Of a DNA stretch of 64,000 bases, positions 41,801-52,939 are shown piece after piece. Location: the NCBI GenBank assembly GCA_020055645.1, contig CM034548.1, positions 14,260,001-14,324,000 on the forward strand, in the 5' to 3' direction. The notes beneath the pieces are model-generated. The model had not been told where the DNA came from, made no database searches, and was given only the letters and a program-made list of their open reading frames with translations. The DNA is from Tomocerus qinae (taxonomy: Eukaryota; Arthropoda; Collembola; Entomobryomorpha; Tomoceridae). The number at the start of each line of letters is the position of its first letter. Position 1 is the stretch's first letter. The position numbers and the translations under genes were made by a program.

Positions 41801-44800
41801 GGACAAGACAGGGGAGGAGAGGTCATTGGCAGAAAACATCTTCCGAAATTTTTATGCAAATCCAGACTGACCAAACCTGAAACTGGGAATATATTCATCC
41901 TACTCATTCATTCATGGCACAGGACTAGGACTTGTTCACAATTCACGGACAACGAGAGAGATGCAATGCAAGAACATGACTGGCATATCTATATGCATTT
42001 CATAAGCTCACATTAAACCTGAGATAGTCAAGCCAGGCCCAGGTAGAAGATCGTTTTGTTTTCTGGACTCAAGTAAGAGTAAATGGGATGTATAACATCC
42101 CTAGACGTTCTTGTAGCACCATCCAACAACATGGCACACACAATGTACACAACAACAATAACTGTCTATTCAGAAAACACCTTTTACAGATTCAGCAACT
42201 AGATTTTTCTTTCGTAATGTTTTATTCAGACCTTTTTAACTCATGTTAAATTAAACCTTCACTGATTGTCATGTTTCTGAGTTTCTTCTCATATTAGTCC
42301 CATTCACCATGCGAATCCTATTAAACCCAACATTCCTCACTTATTACCTCATACATCTCCTACAAAATATGACATCAATTTTGGACATGGGCATGGCAAA
42401 TCTTCCAAATGTAATATGATAGGAACCGAACTTGTAATACAGTCAGGATAATGCGTAAGAGTAACTAACCAAGGAGGAATATCCTTCCGCATTCAACAAG
42501 GAGTGGTCCGAGTCCCACAGCCGACAACACTTCTTGAATATCATGAATTTTAGATGAAATGCCATTTGACTCCGACAATGAACCTTCATTGAACCATCCG
42601 TATCATCATTCATCTCTCCGTCATCCGTTGATTCACGACTCCCTCCACTAAACAACATTTTCCTCCACTTTCTTCGAATACTATTTCTTACTTTGCTGTC
42701 ACTTACTCAAATTGCACATATTGTATCAATAAACGGTGTACTTTTTAAAAAAAACATAGGAGTCATTATTGACACAGAGACAAGAAACCTCAACAACTAA
42801 TTAAAGGTGTAAAATATTATGGAATAATAGTCACTGTCAATAGGATCTTTTGTAGGCCAATAGAGTACATTTTTTATATCTGACACGGATAGTACTAAGG
42901 AATAAGATAAATCAAAACTTCGATTATGGACTTAGGATTACGTAGGAAAGATGCAAAAGCAATACGACAATAATAGGCATTAGCGTCAAATGCATGGAAA
43001 GCATAGCTTTGCATTTGAATTGCAATAACGGTTTAAAAAGTACAGCGCGTGTGGACAGGTATCAATTGGTTGTAATTTATTAGCAGTGAGTGATTATTTT
43101 GACAGGTTTATGGAGTAGACTTTGATTTGGCTTTGCTACAGTGAAATGAAATAGCCATATCCATTACTAATTGCATCGTAACTATTCGTAACGTCAACAG
43201 CAAGGGTAATGGTTACAAATAGTAACATAATGACAAACTGTCAGTGGTGTCAGTTTCAACTGCAGGGTATCAAATTTAATTCGCATCCACTCATTTTCGC
43301 TCGTTACCCTTGGCATAGACACCAAGTGCCATTTTGCAATACCTATTAAATCCATTTTTAGATTGCTTTGCATTTGATACGTATTTGTTATTTTGTTTTT
43401 ACGGTTTTTCTTTAATACTCTAATACGTTTTTCGAACTGAAATGTGTAGTATTATGAAATCTGTCCGTTAGCCGAGAAGAAATTAGTTGTAGTAGTAGGA
43501 ATGGAAAAAGGGATGGATTAGCCATGTAAAGGCAAAGAAGAAAAGTGGTTTGAAAAACCTTATGTGATGACGGCGAGCCCATAAGATTCACTTGAATTGA
43601 AGACATGTTTTAATCTAAAGGCAATGGAACAAGATAATTTGCTTGTTATGCAAGGTGTATAGCCGAATGGAATGTGAAAGATTTATTGTTGGTCTGGCAA
43701 AGCAGAGAAAAGTGCATTACACATTGCCACCTGGATATTGCAAATTGACTAACGACTGTGACAGGAACAACTGCGTTCTATTGTGGGTTTAACAACTAAT
43801 TGTTGTTCAAACGTGTACTATTGGAATGTAATAGCACACAGTACATACATACGCAATGCCAAGGTGTACGGGCAGGCAGCGTCTACTCAATGCATACCTA
43901 ACTATTACTTATTACATAAGAGTGCTATTATATAATATAGGAGTATTATAATACCTCCCGTGTTTGCAGTCGTGTCATCTAACAATGTAAACGATTGTAT
44001 GCAATATATTTTTGTTGATTTTCTTGCCCTTCAACTTAAATTACCACTTACGTATTCTATTCTTGCACATGGTAATCCACGGCTGTATGTTATTATGAAG
44101 CATCTCTCGAATGCACAGACAGACCCCTCGTCCTCCTTTTTAATTACGAGCCGTTATTTTCTCCCGTAGCATCTTGGCTTGTCGTATGGTATGAAACATG
44201 TTCCTCTCTCTATTTGCATGACCCACAACACAACCAACACGTTTTCATGTAATTTGAATGTTAAGGAGAGATAGGACGGACTATCTTACTAAATTCTAAT
44301 TACATTACTTAAAATTGTAGAGGCTGAATCATTATGTAAACTGCCATGATGTAAATATTAATTTATTTATTAGTTATGTGCTACTAGAGTTTTATTGTTA
44401 CTAATTCGTTAAACTGCAGGTCGTTCTCGTCGTTATTAGAAAACTTGCTTCTACACTAAATTGAGTATAGGATGACTTGCTTAGCTAAATATAATTGAAG
44501 AAGCTGCTTTGTCCTATGAACACAAAACATTTTGCTTTCATGTAGAGGTTTTCTTTTGTAGACTTATACTTTCATTACATTTTAATGCAACGAGGAATTT
44601 ATATGAAACATGTTCGACAATATACTAAGGTCAATATGCGTCGACCAGACTTTGTCGACAATAATTAAGGTTGAGACAGGTCAAGAAAGGAATGATTAAT
44701 GCGCAGTGGTAGATAGGAAAATCTATTGGACGTGTATATTATAGCCATGCACATTGTAGTAGTTGGAAGCTATCTCCAAAAATGTTGAGAATAATGGAGA

Positions 44801-47800
44801 AATGTTAAGTCCTATGTACACGTATGAAATACCACTCAGCCCTTCCCTGTTTAGTTAAGATGGAGTTTGAATACACTTTGGGATGATACAGCACTCGACT
44901 ATCTCCTGTCACGAACCTATCCTCTCACTATATTTGGATTTAAAGTGAAAGACCTCTGCAAATATTTGTTCAGTAAAGTGTAAGTACCACATTTCTTCCT
45001 TGGCAAATAATGATTCAATTATCCGTCTCATTTCTATTGTAAATATGCAATCCACAAGAAAAGGATTCATTTGCATGCAGCATTAGGATGTAGTTGACAA
45101 CTTTACATTCAGTCGATACTATTCATGATGGAGAATAGGAAAAGTCGGACATTTCTATCAAATTCCCTACTTGTTTCTTTAAAGATTATCAACTTTGGCA
45201 TGTTTTATCAAGAAATACGCACATCATTGTTAGTACGCAATGAATGGCTACAAGTTTTTAAGATTTAGGTTTAAATGGAAATGTTGCAGGGAAGAGGAAG
45301 ATTTTGCCGAAGGCGTCCGTTGCATGTTTACACATTTAAAGTTGGATTTTGTGGTGAATTGTTTGGTTTTCTCTGGTGTTGGTTGCAGAGCATAATGACA
45401 TGTATGCACGTCTTACGTTTTACATTGTAATATAATTCATAGGAAGATACATAGAAAGGATAAATGCACTGATGCATTGGTGGTGATGCGTTATATAAAA
45501 TAAAGTGTAGCGGAACTATTGCATGGATGAGGAAAGAAAAAGGATTTAACAGTTGTTTTTATCCAACTAACCCCGTTATTTTATAAGACGTGCTTATATT
45601 TGTTTTTGCATCGTAAACTACCTTTGCTGGGCTGGCCTTGCTGTTAAAGTCCACATAAAACAGTATGACAACCCATTCTATTGCTTTCTTGACTATCATC
45701 ATCTCAGTCCTAAGAATTTCTCACTCTACTGCCATATACGAAAGGCGTACTGTATATTTACAATCACAATTTACGACTCGTGTGTCCTTTTCCTTCGCAC
45801 CAAAATTCACCCCAGACAGACAGACAATCAAACCACTGAAAAACCAAGAGGAACTAGCCATTAATCCTAGACCCGCTCAAAACTTAAAAGGCAGCTAAAT
45901 AAATTTTTTGTGCCAACCAAGCCAAGTCTCTTGACAAGTAACGAAATCTCAATTTATTGTGCTGATTATCCAGATTATTCCAATTTTAGAAGAAGACCTA
46001 ACAAATGATTATTTATGCATGAATTCTCTATTCACTCCTGATTAAGCTATATACAAGTATTTACTAATGCAATGCGATATAGCGGATATAGTATCAATAT
46101 ATCAAACACCGCAATACCATTACTTGACAAAAAAATTGCTACAGATTTCTCTAATTAGCAAACACCTGTGTTATGTGTTTTCAAAATGTTGTACAGCTTT
46201 AATAGTGTTATTTATAGAGGTAACCGTTCATGCTAAATGTACATAATTGAAAGGATATTTTTGCATAGTGATATGCTGAGTAGTATGCAAATTTTAAAAA
46301 GTTCTTTAATAAATCGATCTATAAGCAACATAAATTATATGGATGGAAAGGAATACATCTTGTAATATTTAGAACTGCGTCGTTGATTAAAATGTGAAAG
46401 TCAGGTAAATAATTTAGCAATTTTTGGGAAGAGGTAGGATATTGATATTTGTTAGGATATTTTTATCCTCTAGGCCACTATAAGATGAATAAATACAATA
46501 ACTATTGGTTAGAGTGGTTTTTAATGGTGGCGTTTAAATGTTGATAAGAGTGATGCGCGTAGAGTTGGGATTGTTTTTTGCTCGTTGACTTAGACCTAGA
46601 ACCCGTGAAAGTGCCCCCTATGTTAGTAGGACGATTATTACTGTCTATATAATAATAGTATCAGTTAAGCTGAGTTAAAGCTGGAGCGGTAGTGCTGTAA
46701 TATTCTCACAAGTGTCACTAAAGTTACTATTCTATCCCTTGAACTAACCATAACATGTCTTAACAACTATCTTTGCAAAATTCAGAAAGAGGCCGAGTGG
46801 TGTGCGGGGACGGTATACTAGTAATATAATAGCACACTATCACAATAAGTACAGATGCAAAAAATATTATTACGCCCATCTATGTGAAGTTAGTGCATAT
46901 AATATAGGAGAGCGGAGGAGAGTCAAAGGAAGCCAAGCAAGGTACTTATATACGTTATATTACTTGGGGCAAGATATCTTTCCTCCGAGAATTTTATGAT
47001 TAGACATTAGACAACATACTATAAACAGTAGTGTACCTTCGCTTCAGACAAATTTTATTTTAACTAGGTGCTTATAGGTAAATGTGAGTATTCTTTGTAG
47101 TTTGTGTGCATATCTTTGCCACGCGTGCTCCTACATTTGTAATCTCTTTTATAGCTGCCCGTCAGTAATCTTGGCCATCTAAATCCACATCATAAACTAA
47201 TAATTTTATTACCCCGAGCAATTCAAACAAGAAGATGAGCATTATTTTCTACATGATCTATTGCACTTTCGTGGAAGAAATAAAGGGAAAATCAGACGAC
47301 TACATGCAGGAAGTTAAAAGTTTCTCCTGTTTTACGGATTTCGCTGGAAGCTATAGGTCTACATTATTGGCTATCCTTGAAACTAGCGAAGCATACAATA
47401 CCTACTATAGAAACTGTGCTATAAAATTTTATCGTAGCCAATGATCAAACCCTGACAAACTACTTTAGAGGATTTGACACGATGCTTGTGCATGTATTTC
47501 ACTTTGACACATATTTTTGACCTATATATACCATAAGATCAAAGTGTAACATTTACAATTATGATTGCCACAGAAATTACTAGATACTTTATCACTTTGA
47601 AATTCAAAATAGTTGGGAATACGAAATAAATTGTAATTTGTATGATTTTGTATTGCAGAGGGTGTCTACGCCGATTCGAATAACACAGGAAAGTCATTTC
47701 ATCCGTGTCGTGTTTGCGGAGATAAAGCGTCGGGTTATCATTATGGAGTCACTTCTTGTGAAGGATGCAAGGGATTCTTTCGAAGAAGCATTCAAAAGCA

Positions 47801-50800
47801 AATCGAATACAGGTATATAACAAACATATTGTGAACCGCATTAGTTAAACCTATTTTATCAGGCTAGCCCGTGGAATTTAAAATCAAATGAATTCTATGG
47901 ACATGCAGAAAGGACTGGCAAACAAGTTCTATTGTAAATGCAACAGCATATTTTATGGATACAGAGATTTTGTGCTTTGATGTACGTGCTGCACATTTAC
48001 ATATATGTATGAGTAGATACGTACGTTAGGAACAGCTTCGAGGCAGGTCATTTTTCCTCTATTCCTTATATGTATTTCTTATTTATTAGTTGCTTGAATC
48101 CAAACTCTTCTTTCATTTAGTCGCAGAAACCGTTATCGCATATTATTAATTCCTTATTCTCCTACGATCTTTTATTTTACCTGCCTGTCACTACACTGCT
48201 CAACCATCCGCACACAATTTCCACAATAGCCAGTTTCCACAGAGATTATCTCACACAACATGAGCAGAATATTAATTAATCTAACCGCAAGTAAACCTAA
48301 TCCCAACTTATCAACCAAGTCAGCATGGCATCCATAAAAATCAAATAATTGCTATTTATTCTTGCAATTCATTACCTATCCCGGTTTTCGCCAATTCAAA
48401 AATTGAATCAATGAATATTGTAAAAGTGGGTGGCAAGTAGCCATTAAATGCTTTTAAGATCAATATCTGAAAACTATTGCGCATTTGGCGATATCATATT
48501 CTTTGGACGATAGAATATCTATTGACCAACAAAAATCCATTGGGATATTTTGAAATCCGATGCTACCTCATGGCTATTAACAATATTACATTCTCGGCTT
48601 GAAAGTAAATACAGTTACAACAATAAGTAATTTTCCATGCTGACCCACCCAAGGAAACAGTTATTTTTATTTACCCTCTCGAAGATTCTTCAGGCCTAAA
48701 TAAATTTAGTTTTTCCCATTGTTCCACCCGGATTTTATTTTAAGTTTCAGATTTTGAGGATTTTAGGGTTTTAGCAAGTTTATTGGCAATTTTTGTAGAT
48801 ATGCAAATACTGAGAATATTATGAATAACTGAGTTGTAATTGCACAGTAATTTTTCGACTATTTTGTTCAATAATATTTTTTGGAAGGGGTTTTGGGTCA
48901 TAAAATTTTATGGTGGGTCATACCCATTTTACATAAGGTACCTTGTATCACATTTTTTGATATAGGTCGCATATATTAAGATATAAGTTGTTTGTGTGCA
49001 TAAATTTGAGATGCATAGAATATATTGTTGCATAAAATATGAGTATATTTTGAAGGAAGAGATTGTTGAAATCGATGCATTGAGATAAGTCTGATTAAAA
49101 TGTATCTGCATATTATTGCAAATAGATTATTTATTTATGTAAGATATGCAAGTGGGGAGAGAATGGGGAAGATTGGTCCCTGGATGTAGTTTTAAAGAAA
49201 GTGATACTCCCCAAGTGAGTGAATATCAATGTCAATGAGAAAGAAATACTTTTGTACATGATCAGAGGTGACTTTGCGACAGCGAAAATGTTTTTGTTAT
49301 TTATTATGTATGAGGGCGTATCAATGTATCAGTGAGGATGGGTGGATAGGTATTGTGAATTATTTTTCAGAATTTTGCAGATCAGATATTTCTTTTTTTC
49401 ATCCTCCCTCACAAAACAAAAAAGGATGGGGTTAGGAGACTATTGTAAGTAACTGTTCCATTGCACTGAGGTTTTAGTTTGTGTAGGAGTTAGTGTTACT
49501 GTGTACTAGTGTCGGTTGAAGTTAGATTTTCGAAAGAATAGGAAAACCTTGGGAGTCCGAACCGAAGCAAGACTTGATAATAATTATGTATAAATGAAAT
49601 CCTCATGCGTCATCATGAATTCCAATTACCATGTTTTGACATCGCCTTTTCGCTTTCAGATGTTTACGGGATGGGAAATGTCTGGTGATACGACTGAACA
49701 GGAATCGATGTCAGTACTGCCGTTTCAAGAAGTGTCTCGCCGTGGGAATGTCGCGTGATTGTAAGCTGAGGGACAATGGCGATTGTTACACATCAAAATT
49801 TTACTTCATTTCTAAACAAAATTCAATTTTATTTTAATCCGAGTAATAAATCAAAGTGATAGATTGCTAATTTTTTGTTTTTGTTTTCCAGCTGTACGAT
49901 ACGGGCGTGTGCCAAAGCGCTCTCGAGAGGTGATTACTTCCGCAGAAGCCGATCAATCTTCTTATGATGGAACGCCCCACTCAGCTTCTCCAGGATCAAA
50001 CAGCTCTGAAGGCTCCACCACATGCGGAAGTACCACAAATCCATCCTTCAACAATAGTAGTCCACAATCAAATTTAAATCCGACGCCAGGAGGCCCTAGT
50101 GACACTTCCAGTGTATCCTCTACATTTACAAGTACTCTAGGTCCATTGGCAACTGTCGTTACTCAGACCCATCTTCAATACTGTGTCTATACTCAAGACA
50201 AAGTACGAGAAATGGCCCCAAGGAAACTATCACTGGTATTTTTTTTACATCCTATTCAAATGCAACTCGAATAACATTTTCATCAGTGTCTTTGAAGTTT
50301 GAAGGATTTCAAATAGTAATTACTCCATATCTCTAAAAATAAGGGAAGAATCTATAAATAAGTATAGTTGGTTACTTATTCGAATTCCCAGAATAATAAC
50401 GTATCTCATATTTTAAATTGAGGTTTTAGTTACAAAACAGATAATTATTTTTTGCGGTGAATATCTAACAGAAAAAGAAATGAAAGGATGTTCTATTGAA
50501 GAAGTTTGTATACATACTTACTTGTATAAAAATACAAAAGTATGTATGGGAATGTATTTAAAAGAAGTAGAATTTAAAAGGAGAGAAGTAATGAGCGTTA
50601 GTGAATGAGGACACGGTGGGCGTATGGAGAAGTTAGAGACTTCTCTTTCATGTTTGGATTATTTAGACTTGAGTAATATCGCAGATGGGACAGAAATCTT
50701 TTTCCTGCAATTACAGTAAATCCCAACTATTGCAAGTGTATTATAATATAGTAGAAAGCTGTATTCATTGTGGAGTAGTAGTACATAGTTTGTGAAGTAC

Positions 50801-52258
50801 TATTAGAGAACGAAACTGTAGCTAGCTGAAGCTCGCCATTAATTTTTTGCCGTGGTACCTACCCTGCACAAAAGAAAGTCAAATATATTAACAAATAGAG
50901 ACGAGACGCAATATTAATCTTTGAGATTACTGCCAAGTTTAAGTCATTTCCAGTTTGATATGAGGGAGTATATATTTATATGTATTTGTCGTCAGAAGAG
51001 GTGGAAAGGATAATCCAGAGAAAATGGTAATGATAGAAAAGGCTAGGGAATGTTAACGTTTCCGTTAATGGAGAGAGAGACTGGTGGATGTATGTGTGAG
51101 TGAAGACAGGGAAAGAGATTGGAGCTAGGAAAAGCTTGCTCATCAAAAAGATGATTGTTTCCGTTTGCGAGTCCCGAACTGAAGCTGACAGAGTACACAG
51201 GAAACGGATTTTGTTTGATGTTTCAGGATTTGCAGGAAAGTACAGAGACGATTCGTGTGTCTTTGTTCTCGGTGCTTTCTCGTGAGATGCTCTCATCTAT
51301 CCAGGGTGTAGTCGAGTTTGCCAAGAGAATTCCTGGTTTTACATCTCTCCCTCAGGATGATCAATTGATTCTGATCAAAACGGGTTTCTTCGAAATGTGG
51401 GCTGTCTACGTCGCACCAATGACTACCAAGGACACTTTGACACTGTCCGACGGACTTACGCTTAATCGCAAACATCTTGATATTGTCTATGATGTAAGTT
51501 TAATATTACTATTTATAAGACACCTCTTAGAGATATTTAGCATTTCCTTGCGACATTTCCTCAGTCTGGCCACGATTTGTCCAAGTGGAGCTACTCAAAT
51601 AATGCTCAACATCCTTACGTCCTTCCCCTCCAATTTCATCCTTCAATTTCCTTACAGGTTTCTCTCCTGGAAAAAGTCAAAGACAATTTCAGTCTTGTCA
51701 AATATTTCCCCGTTGCACCATTCCTGGAAATACTATTTACTTTTCATTCTATGTTTGCTCAAGATTTCTATTAAATTTAGTATGCTCTAAATATTTCTCC
51801 TCGCCACATTCCCTGTTTTCTTTTAAATAACTCCTTCCTTCCCCATCATGTCAGACCATTATTAATTTATTTCGAATGGGGAACTAAAGTGATTTGATTT
51901 GTTGTTACAGGCGGAGTTTACATCATCCTTGTTTTCTCTGTGGGTGACACTGTCCTCGTGGATGGATTCAGATATGGGTTTGTTGTCCGGGGCTTGTTTG
52001 CTTTCACCACAACGGCAAGGATTGACACATCATTCCATTGTACTGCTCACGCACTCACAGAACCAACTCATCGACTCGCTCAACAAGACAGGAATTCCAT
52101 CGATTCTGAACGACTTGAGACGTATTGGAAGCTTTCATGGTGATATATTGGATTGGTATCGTCAACACTGGAGTCAGCTTCTATGTCTTCCTCCGCTCTT
52201 TGCTGAGATTTTTGACATTCCACGATCTGTTGAAGACGAGTCTATGTACAACAGTTAA
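32364..52258 (+). CDS. E78: E78 nuclear receptor (NR1E family), full spliced gene, six coding exons
   Basis: Ligand-type nuclear receptor that binds DNA in the nucleus; in insects E78 is an early ecdysone-induced regulator (family knowledge). Exons: 32364-32802, 47659-47812, 49660-49760, 49892-50235, 51227-51493, 51911-52258. All junctions are GT-AG, phases 1, 2, 1, 0, 0, and the sum is 1653 nt (550 aa plus TAA). A/B domain is residues 1-146. The C4 zinc-finger DNA-binding domain is about 163-228: Cys 163, 166, 180, 183 then 199, 205, 215, 218, with P-box EGCKGF at 181-186. [16 protein letters not shown] and [14 protein letters not shown] are the E78 wording; E75 and REV-ERB differ here. The hinge (about 243-322) is rich in Ser, Thr, Asn and Pro. 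The ligand-binding domain is about 323-536, with [11 protein letters not shown] at 374-384, [15 protein letters not shown] at 390-404 and an AF-2 helix LFAEIF at 531-536. The start ATG has A at -3 and an in-frame TAA 6 nt upstream. Assignment to NR1 is near certain; to E78 very likely. Confidence 0.93.
32803..47658 (+). other. E78: E78 intron 1 (14.9 kb)
   Basis: Separates the A/B-domain exon from the first zinc finger. AT-rich, with blocks of strong strand asymmetry (for example C-poor 33540-33860 and 36480-36760). It holds TAG/CTA triplet tracts (about 33780-34110 and 34460-34510), a duplicated EcRE-like block (34262 and 36810), and three small unassigned ORFs (38180-38635 minus, 42443-42658 minus, 45665-45898 plus). 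Long first introns of ecdysone early genes often hold enhancers and alternative promoters; no alternative first coding exon was recognised. Confidence 0.85.
47659..47812 (+). CDS. E78: E78 coding exon 2 (first zinc finger)
   Basis: Acceptor tattgcag/AGGG, donor AATACAG/gtatat. The exon completes codon 147 and encodes residues 148-197 plus two bases of Arg198. It carries the whole first zinc module ([20 protein letters not shown] then [15 protein letters not shown]), including the P-box recognition helix. The intron after the first finger is a common position in nuclear receptors. Confidence 0.95.
47813..49659 (+). other. E78: E78 intron 2 (1.85 kb)
   Basis: Phase 2 intron between the two zinc fingers, gtatat...ttcag. 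AT-rich. Two GGGTCA strings occur at about 48894-48920. No coding sequence seen. Confidence 0.88.
49660..49760 (+). CDS. E78: E78 coding exon 3 (second zinc finger)
   Basis: Acceptor cgctttcag/ATG, donor GTGATT/gtaagc. Only 101 nt, so it is easily missed by ORF length. It encodes R198 to D231 plus one base of Ser232: [20 protein letters not shown] then [13 protein letters not shown]. The four cysteines of the second finger (199, 205, 215, 218) are present. Phases 2 in and 1 out join exactly to the neighbours. Confidence 0.94.
49892..50235 (+). CDS. E78: E78 coding exon 4 (C-terminal extension, hinge, start of LBD)
   Basis: Acceptor ttttccag/CTG, donor TCACTG/gtattt (phase 0). Residues 232-346. 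It begins [13 protein letters not shown], the basic carboxy-terminal extension that contacts DNA next to the half-site in NR1 receptors. A long low-complexity hinge rich in S, T, N, P and G follows (about 243-322), then [13 protein letters not shown] (about 327-339), which fits helix 1 of the ligand-binding domain. Confidence 0.92.
50236..51226 (+). other. E78: E78 intron 4 (0.99 kb)
   Basis: Phase 0 intron between the hinge exon and the main LBD exon. Its 3' end shows the 9-nt tandem acceptor described for exon 5. No other feature recognised. For comparison, intron 3 (49761-49891) is only 131 bp and intron 5 (51494-51910) is 417 bp. Confidence 0.85.
51227..51493 (+). CDS. E78: E78 coding exon 5 (LBD helices 3-5)
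   Basis: Residues 347-435, phase 0 at both ends, donor TATGAT/gtaagt. Contains the nuclear-receptor LBD signature [11 protein letters not shown] then [15 protein letters not shown], which forms helices 3 to 5 and part of the coactivator groove (Lys379 is the usual helix-3 clamp position). Two in-frame acceptors lie 9 nt apart (tttcag ending at 51226 and ttgcag ending at 51235), so residues DLQ may be optional. Confidence 0.92.
51911..52258 (+). CDS. E78: E78 coding exon 6 (LBD helices 7-12, stop)
   Basis: Acceptor gttgttacag/GCG. Residues 436-550, ending in TAA at 52256-52258. Contains [20 protein letters not shown] (LBD helix 8 region), a helix 10/11 segment rich in W, H and L, then PPLFAEIFD, which matches the AF-2 pattern (two hydrophobics, any, E, two hydrophobics). 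A short 14-residue tail follows. Confidence 0.92.
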   Translation, partial: AEFTSSLFSLWVTLSSWMDSDMGLLSGACLLSPQRQGLTHHSIVLLTHSQNQLIDSLNKTGIPSILNDLRRIGSFHGDILDWYRQHWSQLLCLPPLFAEIFDIPRSVEDESMYNS

Positions 52259-52939
52259 CAACTTTACCCGCTGGATACACCAAATATCAACTGCTCTCAT
52301 ACAAAACTCACTCTTCTCTACATCCATTCATATACAATCTCTATTTACCTCCCTTTCCCCAAATAATTCATGCCCTATAACACATATCAGCCTCCGCATC
52401 CTCATCTCTACTTATTCCTTGGCAAACAATTCCTTCTCCAACAGAATTACTTTACATTTCGCCCCCATTCTCTCTAGTTTCAATAAGGTAACTGCAAAGC
52501 TAGTAAAGACGAAAACAGCCAACTACTGCAAATACACAGTTTCAAAATGTGTAACTAGTAGGAAAGAGTGTCAACATTATTTATAGTTTTAAATGGTACC
52601 CTTGTTGTGTGTAGCCTTAAGTTTTCATGTAGAAACAGAATGTAGCACAAAAATTATAACTCCTTTGCATACCTTGCTCCCAATGTTTTTAATATACATA
52701 GTAATACTCTTTTTTGGATTTACTAAAATTAATTTTCCTATTTCTAATTGATCATTACTGTAACAAATAACGTTGGTGTCTCTTTCTGAAGCATGTCTAG
52801 TTTGGTAGACAATAATTTTGTAGAATTGATTATACTCCCGAAACTGTTACATGCGTATGTCCATTCGATGTTTTTCTCTGTCTGAAACAAAATTTCGCAT
52901 ATAAGAGATAGAATAGATAATTTTATTTAAGCTAATAAA
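52259..52939 (+). other. E78 3' UTR, candidate polyadenylation signal at its end
   Basis: Sequence after the E78 stop. About 52290-52480 is strongly pyrimidine-rich on the sense strand. The first canonical AATAAA that I find downstream is at 52934-52939, about 680 nt from the stop; variant signals nearer are possible (AATATA near 52691). The true end is not determined. Confidence 0.35.

Noticed and set aside
41447-41839. 130-codon minus-strand open frame
   Set aside because: Low-complexity, Ser/Thr/Ile-rich translation of AT-rich DNA; no domain.
46789-46830. GGCCGAGTGG string resembling a tRNA-Ser/Leu A box
   Set aside because: No B box (GGTTCGAATCC type) at the right distance downstream and no acceptor-stem pairing.
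52125-52586. 153-codon open frame overlapping the last E78 exon
   Set aside because: Shadow frame of the E78 exon running into the pyrimidine-rich 3' UTR.
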